Of a DNA stretch of 64,000 nt, positions 1 through 9,224 are shown in pieces (positions within the stretch are counted from its first letter, which is position 1; each line of letters starts with the position of its first letter). A model generated the notes under the pieces. The model was not told the origin of the DNA. It made no database searches and saw only the letters and a list, made by a program, of their open reading frames with translations. Source of the stretch: Sinorhizobium meliloti (GTDB lineage Bacteria; Pseudomonadota; Alphaproteobacteria; Rhizobiales; Rhizobiaceae); contig NZ_CP141212.1 in NCBI RefSeq assembly GCF_035610345.1, positions 3,233,501 through 3,297,500 on the forward strand. Direction: 5' to 3'. The position numbers and the translations under genes were made by a program.

Positions 1-364
1 GATATTCCTCCAGCATCCGGCGGAAGAGCGGACGGTTGATCCGGATCACTTCGCTGTCCTCCTGCGCCGTCGCGGTGAACTTGCGCTCGACCATCGAGAT
101 GAGCGCGAGCTCGGACAAGAGCGCGCCGCGGCCGACGGTCATCACCTGCTGCTGGCGACCTTGCGCATTCGCATTCGAAAGCGCGAAGCTGCCGGCCGCC
201 ACGGCATAGGCGCAATCGGCCGGCGCGCCTTCCCGGAAGAGTTCGTGCCCCTTAGCCACCCGGCGGCGCTCGGCGCCGAAGGCGATAAGCCTCAGCTTGT
301 CCTCGCCGATATCGGCGAAGAGCGACACGTTGGACAAGAGTGCGATGTCGTCATTGAGCGCCAA
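1..364 (-). CDS. Cyclic nucleotide-binding domain protein (partial, 3' end outside window)
   Basis: The reading frame starts with TTG at 362-364 and runs off the left edge after 121 codons. The TTG follows GGGGGAG by about nine bases, and an in-frame TGA lies just upstream, so no ATG start is possible in this frame. The N-terminus reads MALNDDIALLSNVSLFADIG, and ELFREGAPADCAYAVAAGS follows. This is the usual start of a CRP/FNR-type cyclic nucleotide-binding beta-roll, with the later VGRGALLSELALIS phosphate-binding-cassette-like turn. Any C-terminal DNA-binding domain lies outside the window, so regulator and stand-alone sensor cannot be told apart. It lies 32 bases behind the response regulator on the same strand, so the two are probably co-transcribed. 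Confidence 0.8.
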   Translation of the reverse strand, partial: MALNDDIALLSNVSLFADIGEDKLRLIAFGAERRRVAKGHELFREGAPADCAYAVAAGSFALSNANAQGRQQQVMTVGRGALLSELALISMVERKFTATAQEDSEVIRINRPLFRRMLEEY

Positions 365-396
365 GCGGCAAATCTCCCCCGGTCATGTCGTCCGGC

Positions 397-1080
397 TTAG
401 GGAACGATCTTGTAGCCGCCGTTCTCTGTCACCAATATCTCGGCATTGGAAGGGTCGCGCTCGATTTTCTGGCGCAGCCGGTAGACATGCGTCTCGAGCG
501 TATGGGTCGTGACGCCGGAATTATAGCCCCAGACCTCCTCGAGCAGCACGTCGCGGGTGACCACTTTCTGGTCGGCGCGGTAGAGATAGCGGATGATTGC
601 GGCTTCCTTCTCCGTCAGGCGGATCTTCTGGCCGTTCTCCATGGTAAGCAGCTTCTGGCTGGGCTTGAATGTGTAAGGGCCGACATTGAAGGTCGCGTCC
701 TCGCTCTGCTCATGCTGGCGGAGCTGGGCGCGAATGCGGGCAAGCAGCACGGCGAAGCGGAACGGCTTCGTCACATAATCGTTGGCGCCGGCCTCGAGGC
801 CGAGGATCGTGTCGGAATCGGTGTCGTGGCCGGTCAGCATGATGATCGGGGCCTTGAAGCCGCCCTTGCGCAAGAGCTTCACCGCCTCGCGCCCGTCCAT
901 GTCGGGCAGACCGACATCCATGATCAGGAGGTCGACCTGTCGGCCACGCGCCATCTGAATGCCCTTCCCGGCGGTCGCTTCCTGCAGAAGGTCGAACTCT
1001 TCGTAGAGGGAGAGCTGTTCTATCAACGTCTCACGCAGATCATCGTCGTCGTCGACAAGGAGGATGGTGCGAGTCGCCAT
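397..1080 (-). CDS. OmpR/PhoB-family two-component response regulator
   Basis: This is a 227-residue, two-domain response regulator. The N-terminal receiver has the acidic pocket at residues 10-13 (DDDD), the predicted phospho-acceptor Asp55 in MDVGLPDMDG, a Thr in IIMLTGHD and the conserved Lys in YVTKPF. The C-terminal half is an OmpR-type winged helix ending ...THTLETHVYRLRQKIE and ENGGYKIVP. It should bind DNA and regulate transcription after phosphorylation. No histidine kinase gene lies beside it in this window, so the partner is unknown. The downstream gene on the same strand encodes a cyclic nucleotide-binding protein and may be in the same operon. The family assignment is firm; the regulated genes cannot be read from the sequence. 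Confidence 0.92.
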   Translation of the reverse strand: MATRTILLVDDDDDLRETLIEQLSLYEEFDLLQEATAGKGIQMARGRQVDLLIMDVGLPDMDGREAVKLLRKGGFKAPIIMLTGHDTDSDTILGLEAGANDYVTKPFRFAVLLARIRAQLRQHEQSEDATFNVGPYTFKPSQKLLTMENGQKIRLTEKEAAIIRYLYRADQKVVTRDVLLEEVWGYNSGVTTHTLETHVYRLRQKIERDPSNAEILVTENGGYKIVP

Positions 1081-1325
1081 GGGACAGTTCCTGTTGCTTC
1101 CTGGTTCAAAACTAACTCAAATGCCGCTCTTGGCAAGCGCGGCAGTCGCTGCCGCATGTTTCCGTAAATCCTAACCTATTTAGGATAGAAACAGGCCGCA
1201 ACTGAAAGTGGCCGCAGCGGCGTCTGCGCGTCTGATGAGACGCACGGCGCCGCAGGCATCGTCATATAGGAAAACCGGCTTAAGGTCGCGGCGCGATCAC
1301 GGCAAAGCAAGAATTTGTGAGACCG

Positions 1326-1874
1326 ATGCGCAAGAAGGCGTCGACAACAGGATCGAGAAAAGGGACCATCGTCGTCAGAACCGCTCCGCGCGACCGCAAG
1401 CGCGCCCTCGTGCTTTTCGACGGACGGGTCGAGCAGGCTGCGATCGGGCGCAGCGGCGTCACTGCCATCAAGCGCGAAGGCGACGGGGCGACGCCCCGCG
1501 CGGTCATGCGGCTCATCGGCGGCTATGTCAGGCGCGATCGCGTCCCGTTTCCCTCGACGCGCCTGCCGATGCGGGCCGTCCGGGGCGACATGCTCTGGTG
1601 CGATGCCCCGCAACACCCGTGCTACAATCGCCCCGTCAGGGCGCCGTTTCGTGCCGGGCATGAACGCATGATGCGCGACGACGGGCTCTACGACATCTGC
1701 CTCGTCATGGATTGGAACATTTCCTCCCGAAGGCGCAATGCCGGCTCGGCGATCTTCTTCCACCTCATCCGTCCGGGCTACGAGCCGACCGAGGGCTGCG
1801 TGGCCGTCAGCCTTTCGGCAATGCGGCGACTGATCCGGCAAATGCACCGCGGGATGATCGTGAAGGTGGTGTAG
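1326..1874 (+). CDS. L,D-transpeptidase (YkuD) family protein
   Basis: A 182-residue protein of the YkuD fold, which cross-links peptidoglycan or anchors lipoproteins through a catalytic cysteine. The active-site segment is HLIRPGYEPTEGCVAVS, where the His and the Cys of EGC are the expected catalytic pair. Upstream, CYNRPVRAPF and DICLVMDWN match the substrate-side strands seen in the single-domain rhizobial members. No clear signal peptide is visible; the N-terminus is basic (MRKKASTTGSRKG). A GTG at 1317 could start the protein three residues earlier. It is divergent from the response regulator at 397-1080. Family membership is good; the exact reaction is inferred. Confidence 0.8.
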   Translation: MRKKASTTGSRKGTIVVRTAPRDRKRALVLFDGRVEQAAIGRSGVTAIKREGDGATPRAVMRLIGGYVRRDRVPFPSTRLPMRAVRGDMLWCDAPQHPCYNRPVRAPFRAGHERMMRDDGLYDICLVMDWNISSRRRNAGSAIFFHLIRPGYEPTEGCVAVSLSAMRRLIRQMHRGMIVKVV

Positions 1875-1911
1875 CTTCGGTCGCGCAGCAAAGCCGAACG
1901 GGCAATCCGCA

Positions 1912-2463
1912 TCAGCCCGACCGTTCCTCCTCAAGCATGCGCGGCGTCACGAAGCGAACCAGGCGGCCGGTGCCGGGCGCTATGTCCGACCAGCGCTCGA
2001 CGTCGAAATCCATGACGGCAAGTCCGGCTGTCGGAAACTTCTCCCCCAGCCGCTCCAGAGTCGCTTCATCGCCGCGCCCGGCAAGCAGAAGCGCAAGATC
2101 GGCCATTCCCGGATTGTGGCCGATGAGGAGCAGTTTCTCCACCGTCGGCTCGACCCTGCGGACGGCGTCGAGAATGGCCGATGCGGAGACCTCGTAGATG
2201 CCGACCGCATCGCGCTCGGGGATCTTGTGCGGCAACGCCCCGGCGACGAGCTCCCAGGTCTCCTGGGCGCGCCGCGCGGTCGAAACGAGCGCCAGGTCCG
2301 GAGCAAGCCCTTGCCGGGCGATGAAGGCGCCGACGACGGGCGCCGCCTTGCGTCCACGCTCCGAAAGCGGCCGGCGATGGTCGGCAACGCCGTCCGGCCA
2401 AGCGGACTTCGCATGGCGCAGCAGCATGAGTCGGCGTGTCGAGGGCCGGGCGTCATCGGGCAT
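1912..2463 (-). CDS. SixA-like histidine phosphatase family protein
   Basis: A 183-residue histidine phosphatase of the short SixA branch. The catalytic RHAKSAW motif (Arg16, His17) is near the N-terminus, an STARRAQET segment follows, and the second catalytic His lies in LLLIGHNPGM. SixA of E. coli removes phosphate from phosphohistidine of phosphotransferase proteins; the substrate here is not shown. The ATG follows GAGGAG with seven bases of spacing, which supports this start. The stop lies 38 bases from the convergent L,D-transpeptidase stop. It lies downstream of leuC on the same strand but behind a strong terminator, so it probably has its own promoter. Confidence 0.85.
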   Translation of the reverse strand: MPDDARPSTRRLMLLRHAKSAWPDGVADHRRPLSERGRKAAPVVGAFIARQGLAPDLALVSTARRAQETWELVAGALPHKIPERDAVGIYEVSASAILDAVRRVEPTVEKLLLIGHNPGMADLALLLAGRGDEATLERLGEKFPTAGLAVMDFDVERWSDIAPGTGRLVRFVTPRMLEEERSG

Positions 2464-2521
2464 GAAAGCTCCTCAAGACAGAAAACCGGGGGCGGCAGCG
2501 CATTGTCGCATCATCATGCGC

Positions 2522-2548
2522 AAAAAAAAGCCGCCCCGAAGGGCGGCT
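2522..2548 (-). terminator. Rho-independent terminator of leuC
   Basis: Read on the minus strand, the stem GAGCCGCCC and GGGCGGCTT with a short TTC-type loop is followed by a run of eight T. It lies 27 bases beyond the leuC stop, the expected place for its terminator. Confidence 0.85.
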
Positions 2549-2574
2549 CAAACGCCGGAAAAGCTCAAAACCGG

Positions 2575-3984
2575 CTATTTCCATTCGCGAATGTCGACAA
2601 AATGACCGGCGACCGCCGCCGCGGCTGCCATTGCCGGAGAAAGCAGATGCGTGCGCCCCTTGAAGCCCTGGCGGCCTTCGAAGTTGCGGTTCGATGTGGA
2701 GGCACAACGTTCGCCAGGCTTCAGGCGGTCGTCGTTCATCGCCAGGCACATGGAGCAGCCGGGCTCGCGCCAGTCGAAGCCCGCTTCCTTGAAGATCTTG
2801 TCCAGGCCTTCCGCTTCCGCCTGTTCCTTGACGAGGCCGGAGCCCGGAACGATCATCGCCGAAACGGTCGGGGCGACCTTGCGGCCTTCGACCACCTGTG
2901 CGACGGCGCGCAGGTCCTCGATGCGGCCATTGGTGCAGGAGCCGATGAACACCCGGTCGATGGCGATGTCGGTGATCTTCGTGCCGGGCTTCAGGCCCAT
3001 ATAGTCGAGCGCACGCCACTTGGAGGTCCGCTTCGTCTCGTCCTGGATGTCGTCCGGGTCGGGAACGACGCCCTGGACGGAGACGACGTCTTCCGGCGAG
3101 GAGCCCCAGGAAACGATCGGCGGCAGATTGGCGGCATCGAGCACGACGACGCGGTCGTAATGGGCGCCTTCGTCCGTGTGCAGCGTCTTCCAGTATTCGA
3201 CCGCCCTGTCCCAGGCCTCGCCCTTGGGGGCGCGCGGCTTGTCCTTGATGTACTCGAAGGTGGTTTCGTCCGGTGCGATCAGCCCGGCGCGCGCGCCGCC
3301 TTCGATCGTCATGTTGCAAACGGTCATGCGCCCTTCCATCGACAGCGACCGGATCGCCTCACCGGCAAACTCGATGACGTGGCCGGTGCCGCCTGCCGTG
3401 CCGATCTCGCCGATGATCGCAAGGATGATGTCCTTTGCGGTGACGCCCGGCGGCAATTGGCCGTCGACGCGCACCAGCATGTTCTTCGCCTTTTTCTGGA
3501 TCAGCGTCTGCGTCGCCAGGACATGCTCGACCTCGGACGTGCCGATGCCGTGCGCCAGCGCGCCGAAAGCGCCGTGCGTCGAAGTGTGGCTGTCGCCGCA
3601 GACGATCGTCATGCCCGGCAGCGTGAAGCCCTGCTCCGGACCGACGATGTGAACGATCCCCTGGCGCTTGTCGTTCTCCGAATAATATTCGACGCCGAAA
3701 TCCGCGGCGTTCCTGGCAAGCGCCTCGACCTGGATGCGGCTTTCCACGTTCTTGATGCCGAGATGGCGGTCCGGTGACGTCGGAACGTTATGGTCGACGA
3801 CGGCCAGCGTCTTTTCCGGAGCGCGAACCTTGCGCCCGGCCATGCGCAGTCCTTCGAAGGCCTGCGGGCTCGTCACCTCGTGAACGAGGTGACGATCGAT
3901 GTAGAGGAGACAGGTTCCGTCGGCCTGGCTGTCCACCAGGTGATCGTCCCAGATCTTGTCGTAGAGAGTACGCGGTGCGCTCAT
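2575..3984 (-). CDS. leuC: 3-isopropylmalate dehydratase large subunit
   Basis: LeuC, about 469 residues, the large subunit of isopropylmalate isomerase in leucine biosynthesis. It works with LeuD, which is not in this window. The aconitase-fold iron-sulfur ligands are visible: IGSCTNGR in the middle of the C-terminal half and CSMCLAMN further on. Family blocks [27 protein letters not shown] and [14 protein letters not shown] residues are present. I chose the ATG at 3982-3984 ([15 protein letters not shown]), which matches the usual LeuC start. An upstream in-frame ATG at 3999 would add MDTYP. No leader peptide or attenuator was recognised in the 256 bases upstream. Confidence 0.95.
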   Translation of the reverse strand: MSAPRTLYDKIWDDHLVDSQADGTCLLYIDRHLVHEVTSPQAFEGLRMAGRKVRAPEKTLAVVDHNVPTSPDRHLGIKNVESRIQVEALARNAADFGVEYYSENDKRQGIVHIVGPEQGFTLPGMTIVCGDSHTSTHGAFGALAHGIGTSEVEHVLATQTLIQKKAKNMLVRVDGQLPPGVTAKDIILAIIGEIGTAGGTGHVIEFAGEAIRSLSMEGRMTVCNMTIEGGARAGLIAPDETTFEYIKDKPRAPKGEAWDRAVEYWKTLHTDEGAHYDRVVVLDAANLPPIVSWGSSPEDVVSVQGVVPDPDDIQDETKRTSKWRALDYMGLKPGTKITDIAIDRVFIGSCTNGRIEDLRAVAQVVEGRKVAPTVSAMIVPGSGLVKEQAEAEGLDKIFKEAGFDWREPGCSMCLAMNDDRLKPGERCASTSNRNFEGRQGFKGRTHLLSPAMAAAAAVAGHFVDIREWK

Positions 3985-4240
3985 GGGGTATGTATCCATC
4001 GTATTTTCAAGAATGTGGAATGGGGGCCGGCGCCAATGCGGCCGGTAACGCTGATCGTGCGATCAGGATAGGCGGCTGGTGAGCGCCCCTGAAACGCGCG
4101 CAAAAAAGCGTGCCGGCAGGCGCTTGTGATCCTGCAGCACGACGATCTTCTGCTCGCGACATCCGAATTTGGATTCCATGACCGTGCTCATATCAATTTT
4201 TTGACAGTTCGGCAATCGGCGAGGCGGGGAGTGAAACCCG

Positions 4241-4795
4241 ATGACGAGCGTGCTCGCGTTGAATGGGCGGAACGGATATGATAAGCAAAACTTATTATTC
4301 AACGCGATCGATCAAATGCCCAGGAAACTCGAGTCCGATACGATCGGGATGCTCCTCACCGATGTCTCCCGCCTGTTGCGCGGTGCCTTCGATCGCAAGG
4401 TCAATGCGATGGACCTCGGGATCACGCCCGGCGAGGCGCGCACATTGGTCCAGGTGGCCGTCACCGAGGGCATCAAGCAGGCGGAGATCGCGACCCGAAT
4501 GGGGATCGAGCCCATGACCCTCTCCGCCTATCTCGACCGCCTGGAAGCGATGGGCCTCGTCGCGCGCATCCCGGATCCGGCGGACCGGCGCGCCAAGAAC
4601 GTCGTCGTGACCGACAAGGCCGACCCGCTCATCACCGAGCTGATGTCGGGCCTGCGTGAAATGATGAATGCTTATACCGAGGACCTGGGCGACGACGGAC
4701 GGGAGGTCCTGCGCGCAAACCTGAGGATCCTGCGGGACAGTCTCCGCCGCCTCGACCCGTGTCTCGCCGGCAAGGAGAAGGGGGCGGCCGAATGA
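4241..4795 (+). CDS. MarR-family transcriptional regulator
   Basis: A 184-residue MarR-type winged-helix protein. The core reads TPGEARTLVQVAVTEG, then KQAEIATRMGIEPMTLSAYLD as helix-turn-helix, and DPADRRAKNVVVTDKA as the wing (the usual DxxDRR motif). MarR proteins are usually dimeric repressors released by small ligands. The stop overlaps the start of the MFS transporter gene by four bases (ATGA), so the two are translationally coupled, and the transporter is the likely regulated gene. The start at 4241 follows a GGGGAG sequence. A later ATG at 4316 (MPRKLESD) would give the more usual MarR length and is a real alternative. Confidence 0.88.
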   Translation: MTSVLALNGRNGYDKQNLLFNAIDQMPRKLESDTIGMLLTDVSRLLRGAFDRKVNAMDLGITPGEARTLVQVAVTEGIKQAEIATRMGIEPMTLSAYLDRLEAMGLVARIPDPADRRAKNVVVTDKADPLITELMSGLREMMNAYTEDLGDDGREVLRANLRILRDSLRRLDPCLAGKEKGAAE

Positions 4796-6030
4796 CGCTC
4801 AGGATGAGCGAGCGGCGCACGAGCATCATCGGCGCCTTCCTGGTGGCGCTCGGCCCCATCTCGATGGCGCTCTACACGCCGGCAATGCCGGAGCTCGTGC
4901 GTGCCTTCGCCTCCACCGAAGCGGCGATCAAGATGACGCTGTCTCTCTATTTCGGCGGCTTCGCCCTTGCCCAGCTCGCCTCGGGCACGCTTTCCGACGT
5001 CATCGGCCGGCGGCGAACAACGCTGATCTTCATGGTTATCTATCTCGCCGGCAGCCTGATGGCGGCCTTCGCGCCCTCCGTCCCGGTGCTGCTCGCGGGG
5101 CGCCTCGTGCAGGGAATCGGCGCCTCCGTCGGAATGACCGTGGCGCGCGCCATCGTTCGCGACCAGTTCACCGGCACAACGGCGGCGCGCATCATGAACA
5201 TGATCGGCATGATGCTGGCGCTCGGGCCGGCGGTCTCACCGACCCTCGGCGGTATCGCGCTTGGCCTGTTCGGCTGGCAGTCGATCTTCCTGCTGATGGT
5301 CGGCTTCGCGCTGACGGCGTGCTTCATAGTTCAGCTCTTCATGGCGGAGACGACGACGCCGGATCGCAACAAGGGGCATTTCCGGCCGATTCTCGCAGCC
5401 TATGGCGAGCTTATGAGGGACGCTCGCTTCGTGTCCTCGACATTGGTGATCGCCGGCGCGGTCGGCGCGCTCTATGCATGGGCGACCATGCTGCCCTTCG
5501 TGCTGATCAGCCAGGTCGGGCTCACCCCGACCGAGTTCGGCATCGGCATGCTCATGCAATCGGGACTGTTCTTTTCCGGCACGGTCACGATGCGTCTCAT
5601 GATGCGTCGCTTCACGCCGCAGGCGCTCGTGCCGGCCGGTCTCTTCTTCATCGGCGCGGCGAGCCTCGCCCTCGCCTTCACCATGCATGCGCTGGAACCG
5701 ACTTTCCTCTCGGTGATGACGCCGATCGGGATCTATGCCTTCGGCATCGCCTTCGTCATGCCCTATATGATGACCGCGGCGATGGCCCCCTTCCCGCATA
5801 TCGCCGGCACGGCTTCGGCGATGATGGGCTTCATCCAGATGAGCGCCGGACTCCTCGGCGGCGCGCTTGCCGCTCTCGTCGGGGTGCCGGCCACAGCACT
5901 CGGAACGATCATTCCGAGCTTCGGCCTTCTCTCGCTTGCCAGCTATTTCTGGTACCGCAGGTCCGTTCGCCTAAGGCCGCTGGTCGCACCGGCGGCTGCG
6001 GAGACGCCGCTGAGCGAAGCGGCGGAGTGA
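4792..6030 (+). CDS. Bcr/CflA-type MFS multidrug efflux transporter
   Basis: A 412-residue inner-membrane protein with about 12 hydrophobic segments, typical of the major facilitator superfamily. The family A motif GTLSDVIGRRRTT follows TM2, and LVQGIGASVGMTVARAIVRD with LALGPAVSPTLGG is characteristic of the Bcr/CflA drug:proton antiporter branch. The ATG at 4792 overlaps the MarR stop codon. The pair therefore looks like an efflux pump with its own regulator. The substrate cannot be deduced. It converges on argG, with a terminator for argG between them. Confidence 0.88.
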   Translation: MTLRMSERRTSIIGAFLVALGPISMALYTPAMPELVRAFASTEAAIKMTLSLYFGGFALAQLASGTLSDVIGRRRTTLIFMVIYLAGSLMAAFAPSVPVLLAGRLVQGIGASVGMTVARAIVRDQFTGTTAARIMNMIGMMLALGPAVSPTLGGIALGLFGWQSIFLLMVGFALTACFIVQLFMAETTTPDRNKGHFRPILAAYGELMRDARFVSSTLVIAGAVGALYAWATMLPFVLISQVGLTPTEFGIGMLMQSGLFFSGTVTMRLMMRRFTPQALVPAGLFFIGAASLALAFTMHALEPTFLSVMTPIGIYAFGIAFVMPYMMTAAMAPFPHIAGTASAMMGFIQMSAGLLGGALAALVGVPATALGTIIPSFGLLSLASYFWYRRSVRLRPLVAPAAAETPLSEAAE

Positions 6031-6036
6031 GCAAAG

Positions 6037-6070
6037 ATAAAAAACCGCGGCGGAGCGATCCACCGCGGCT
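6037..6070 (-). terminator. Rho-independent terminator of argG
   Basis: On the minus strand the arms CCGCGGTGG and CCGCCGCGG form a stem with one wobble pair, followed by TTTTTTAT. It lies 24 bases past the argG stop, in the convergent gap with the MFS gene. Confidence 0.85.
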
Positions 6071-6093
6071 CCCAACCTGCAATCCTTCAGAGC

Positions 6094-7311
6094 TCAGCGG
6101 TTGCGCGCTGCCAGCGTGCGCAGGCGCAGCGCGTTGAGCTTGATGAAGCCGGCGGCATCCTTCTGGTCGTAGGCGCCCTGATCGTCCTCGAAGGTGACGA
6201 GCTTGTCGGAATAGAGCGACTTGCCGCTCTCGCGGCCGATGACCATGACATTGCCCTTGTAGAGCTTCAGCGTCACTTCGCCTTCCACATGCTCCTGGCT
6301 CTTGTCGATCGCCGCCTGCAGCATTTCGCGTTCCGGAGAGAACCAGAAGCCGTAATAGATGAGCTCGGCATAGCGCGGCATCAGTTCGTCCTTCAGATGC
6401 GCCGCGCCGCGGTCGAGCGTGATGCTCTCGATCGCACGATGGGCCGCAAGCAGGATCGTGCCGCCGGGAGTCTCGTAGACGCCGCGCGACTTCATGCCGA
6501 CGAAACGGTTCTCCACGAGGTCGAGGCGGCCGATGCCGTTGTCGCGGCCGTATTCGTTGAGCTTCGCAAGGAGCGTTGCCGGCGACATGCGCACGCCGTC
6601 GATCGAGACGGCATCGCCACGTTCGAAGCCGACCTTGATGATGGTCGCCTTGTCGGGTGCCGCTTCCGGCGAAATGGTGCGCATATGCACATATTCGGGA
6701 GCTTCCTGGGCCGGGTCCTCCAGCACTTTTCCTTCCGAGGAGGAGTGCAGGAGGTTGGCGTCGACGGAGAAAGGCGCCTCGCCCTTCTTGTCCTTGGCGA
6801 CCGGGATCTGGTGCTTTTCGGCGAATTCGAGCAGATCGGTGCGACTCTTGAACGACCAGTCGCGCCAGGGGGCGATGATCTTGATGTCCGGATTGAGCGC
6901 GTATGCAGAAAGTTCGAACCGCACCTGGTCGTTGCCCTTGCCGGTCGCGCCATGGGCGATCGCATCGGCCCCGGTCTTTCTGGCGATATCGATGAGGTGT
7001 TTGGAGATCAGCGGACGGGCGATCGAGGTGCCGAGCAGGTAGACGCCTTCATAGACGGCATTGGCGCGGAACATCGGGAACACGAAGTCCCTCACGAATT
7101 CCTCGCGGACGTCCTCGATATAGATCTCCTTGATGCCGAGCATCTCGGCTTTCTTGCGAGCCGGCTCCAGTTCTTCGCCCTGGCCGAGGTCGGCGGTGAA
7201 GGTCACCACTTCGGCGCCCAGTTCCGTCTGCAGCCATTTGAGGATGATCGAGGTGTCGAGACCGCCGGAATAGGCGAGAACGACCTTCTTGACGTCTTTA
7301 TGCGATGCCAT
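6094..7311 (-). CDS. argG: Argininosuccinate synthase
   Basis: ArgG joins citrulline and aspartate using ATP in arginine biosynthesis in the cytoplasm. The 405-residue protein begins [20 protein letters not shown], with the ATP-pyrophosphatase P-loop SGGLDTS at 15-21. [10 protein letters not shown], the citrulline/aspartate-binding block, and APWRDW are also present. Length is normal for the family. The ATG at 7309-7311 is chosen because it gives the conserved N-terminus; the open frame extends 32 codons further upstream with a basic, non-homologous sequence. It is a single-gene unit with its own terminator. Confidence 0.97.
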   Translation of the reverse strand: MASHKDVKKVVLAYSGGLDTSIILKWLQTELGAEVVTFTADLGQGEELEPARKKAEMLGIKEIYIEDVREEFVRDFVFPMFRANAVYEGVYLLGTSIARPLISKHLIDIARKTGADAIAHGATGKGNDQVRFELSAYALNPDIKIIAPWRDWSFKSRTDLLEFAEKHQIPVAKDKKGEAPFSVDANLLHSSSEGKVLEDPAQEAPEYVHMRTISPEAAPDKATIIKVGFERGDAVSIDGVRMSPATLLAKLNEYGRDNGIGRLDLVENRFVGMKSRGVYETPGGTILLAAHRAIESITLDRGAAHLKDELMPRYAELIYYGFWFSPEREMLQAAIDKSQEHVEGEVTLKLYKGNVMVIGRESGKSLYSDKLVTFEDDQGAYDQKDAAGFIKLNALRLRTLAARNR

Positions 7312-7561
7312 GGTTTTTGTCCGTCTGCTCGTTTTGTCAGGCTCTCGGGCGCGGCGCTGCCGCATCGAAAATCTGCGGCACTTTAGCCAGAACTTGAGGG
7401 GATACAAGCGGAACTACTGCATGTCGCCCAAAACTGTGCCGCGTTCGAGCGCGGAGGACAGGCGGGAAGAAAACGCAAGGCGGTCGCCAGATCGCGTGAA
7501 TCCACTGGCAAAAGCCTCAGGCCGGAGGTATCAGCAAGGATCGTCGTTCGAGGAATGCGTC

Positions 7562-8203
7562 ATGGATTTCGTTCCCAACCTGCCGACACTCATCGCTTTC
7601 GCCGCAGCAAGTCTCCTCCTCGCCGCGACACCGGGTCCGGACATGACGCTTTCAATCAGCCGGGCGCTGGCGCAGGGGAAGAAGGCCGCGCTTTTCGTCG
7701 TGCTCGGCACCGGACTCGGCATCGTCGTCCATACGCTGCTCGTCGCCTTCGGCATTTCGGCACTGATCACGGCATCTCCGACCGCCTTCCTGGTTCTGAA
7801 GACCGGCGGTGCAGCCTATCTCCTCTGGCTTGCGATCCAGGCGATCCGCTACGGATCCAGCCTGTCGGTGACGAAGGTGACGGAGGCCAAGGGAACTGCG
7901 CTTTCGAACGTCGCGACCGGCTTTTCGGTGAACATTCTGAACCCGAAAGTCGTGATATTCTTCATGACCTTCCTGCCGCAGTTCGTCAGCGCCGGTGATC
8001 CCGCCGTCACGGGCAAGCTCCTGTTCCTCGGCTTCTTCTTCATCGTCATCGGTATGCCGGTCAATGCGATGGTCGTGCTCGCCGCCGATTGGCTTGCCGC
8101 CTGGCTGCAGCGCAACAGGCGCGTCATGCGGGCGATCGACTACAGCTTCGCCGGAGTCTTCTCGATTTTTGCCGTGAAGATTTTCCTGACGCAGGCGCGC
8201 TGA
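7562..8203 (+). CDS. LysE/RhtB-family amino acid exporter
   Basis: A 213-residue inner-membrane protein with about six hydrophobic segments. The N-terminus has the family signature ATPGPDMTLSISRALAQGKKAA followed by GLGIVVHT, and the middle has the conserved NILNPKVVIFFMTFLPQFV block. RhtB/LysE proteins export amino acids such as homoserine, threonine or lysine; the substrate here is unknown. The ATG at 7562 is preceded by CGAGG at a suitable distance. The gene is divergent from argG and converges on an ABC ATPase gene, with a RIME-like repeat in between. Confidence 0.9.
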   Translation: MDFVPNLPTLIAFAAASLLLAATPGPDMTLSISRALAQGKKAALFVVLGTGLGIVVHTLLVAFGISALITASPTAFLVLKTGGAAYLLWLAIQAIRYGSSLSVTKVTEAKGTALSNVATGFSVNILNPKVVIFFMTFLPQFVSAGDPAVTGKLLFLGFFFIVIGMPVNAMVVLAADWLAAWLQRNRRVMRAIDYSFAGVFSIFAVKIFLTQAR

Positions 8204-8235
8204 GATTATCTCCGGGCGTTTGGGGTTATTTGCCG

Positions 8236-8410
8236 CTCATCTGCCTGCCTGCATCTTCTCCCCGTCCTGACGGGGAGAAGAGACAAGCGGCAAGATCCGC
8301 TACCCAAATTTCGAGCCGATATTCAAGGTTGCGGATCGAGCGCCGAGATCGCGGTGTGCCCTCTTCTCCCCGTCCTACGGGGAGAAGATGCCGGCAGGCA
8401 GATGAGGGGC
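8236..8410. repeat. RIME-like mosaic repeat with two hairpins
   Basis: Two inverted copies of one module flank about 80 bases. Each copy joins a CATCTGCCTGCC-type arm to a hairpin. The first hairpin (8255-8280) has a 12-base stem with arms CTTCTCCCCGTC and GACGGGGAGAAG. The second (8363-8387) is nearly the same. The related text recurs at five other places in this window. It resembles the rhizobial intergenic mosaic element RIME1. It lies between the convergent lysE-like and ABC ATPase genes and may end transcription from both sides. Confidence 0.75.
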
Positions 8411-8429
8411 CACACCCGCCCAAACTTCG

Positions 8430-9224
8430 TCATCCGATCAGCAGCGCATCGTCGTCCAGCGTCTGCCCGCGAATGCGGCGGAACATGGCGATGAGGTCTT
8501 CGACCTGAAGCGTCTTGCGGCTGTCGCCCGCAACATCGAGCACGATCTCGCCGCCGTGGAGCATGACGGTGCGGTGGCCGAAATCGAGCGCCTGGCGCAT
8601 CGAATGCGTGACCATCAGCGTCGTCAGCTTGCGGTCCGAGACGATCTTCTGGGTGAGGTTCATGATGAACTCGGCCATTCCCGGGTCGAGTGCCGCCGTG
8701 TGCTCGTCGAGCAGCAGCACCTCGGAGCCCGCAAGCGTCGCCATCACCAGCGAGACCGCCTGGCGCTGGCCGCCCGAGAGCAGGTCCATGCGGTCGCGCA
8801 TGCGGTTTTCGAGACCCAGATTGAGTTCGGCGATACGCTCGCGGAAATGCTCGCGCCGCCGCGAGCCGAGCGCCGGCGTCAGGCCGCGGCTTTCGCCGCG
8901 CCTGGCGGCCAGCGCCAGGTTTTCCTCGATCGAGAGAGCGCCGCAACTGCCGGCGAGCGGATCCTGGAAGACACGCGCGACGAGCCCGGCGCGGGCCGCC
9001 GTGCCCTTGCGCGTCACGTCGGTCGTGCCGATCGTGACGCGGCCGCCGCTCGGCAGCACGTCGCCTGCGAGAACCCCGAGCAGCGTCGACTTGCCGGCAC
9101 CGTTAGAGCCGATGACCGTGACGAAGGAACCTTCCTCGATGGTGAGGCTGACGCCGTTCAGCGCCTGCTTCTGGAGCGGCGTGCCCTTGCCGAAGACGAC
9201 CTGGATGTTTTCGACGTTGATCAT
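8430..9224 (-). CDS. ABC transporter ATP-binding protein (binding-protein-dependent importer)
   Basis: A 264-residue ABC ATPase. The Walker A GSNGAGKST is at about 39-47, the signature is LLSGGQRQAVSL, and Walker B with its glutamate region is VLLLDEHTAAL. The D-loop and switch His (MVTHSMRQA) follow. The gene overlaps the permease stop region by four bases and lies third in a row after the binding protein and permease genes, so it energises that importer. The partner families (PF04392-type binding protein, LivH-like permease) point to an uptake system, possibly for aromatic amino acids or related compounds; that substrate is inference from family relatives only. Confidence 0.9.
   Translation of the reverse strand: MINVENIQVVFGKGTPLQKQALNGVSLTIEEGSFVTVIGSNGAGKSTLLGVLAGDVLPSGGRVTIGTTDVTRKGTAARAGLVARVFQDPLAGSCGALSIEENLALAARRGESRGLTPALGSRRREHFRERIAELNLGLENRMRDRMDLLSGGQRQAVSLVMATLAGSEVLLLDEHTAALDPGMAEFIMNLTQKIVSDRKLTTLMVTHSMRQALDFGHRTVMLHGGEIVLDVAGDSRKTLQVEDLIAMFRRIRGQTLDDDALLIG

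Noticed and set aside
1176..1934. Long minus-strand frame opposite the L,D-transpeptidase
   Set aside because: It is an antisense shadow: no family motifs, Arg/His-rich translation typical of a GC-rich reverse frame, and the plus-strand gene has clear YkuD motifs.
2116..3777. 553-codon plus-strand frame opposite leuC
   Set aside because: It is a reverse-frame shadow of leuC with Arg/Asp-rich composition and no recognisable domain; leuC motifs are certain.
3985..4240. Leucine leader peptide or attenuator before leuC
   Set aside because: No short frame with leucine codons and no alternative terminator hairpin could be found in these 256 bases.
8236..8410. CRISPR-like repeated hairpins
   Set aside because: Copies are few, far apart or inverted, with no regular spacers and no cas genes in the window; the RIME-like family explains them.
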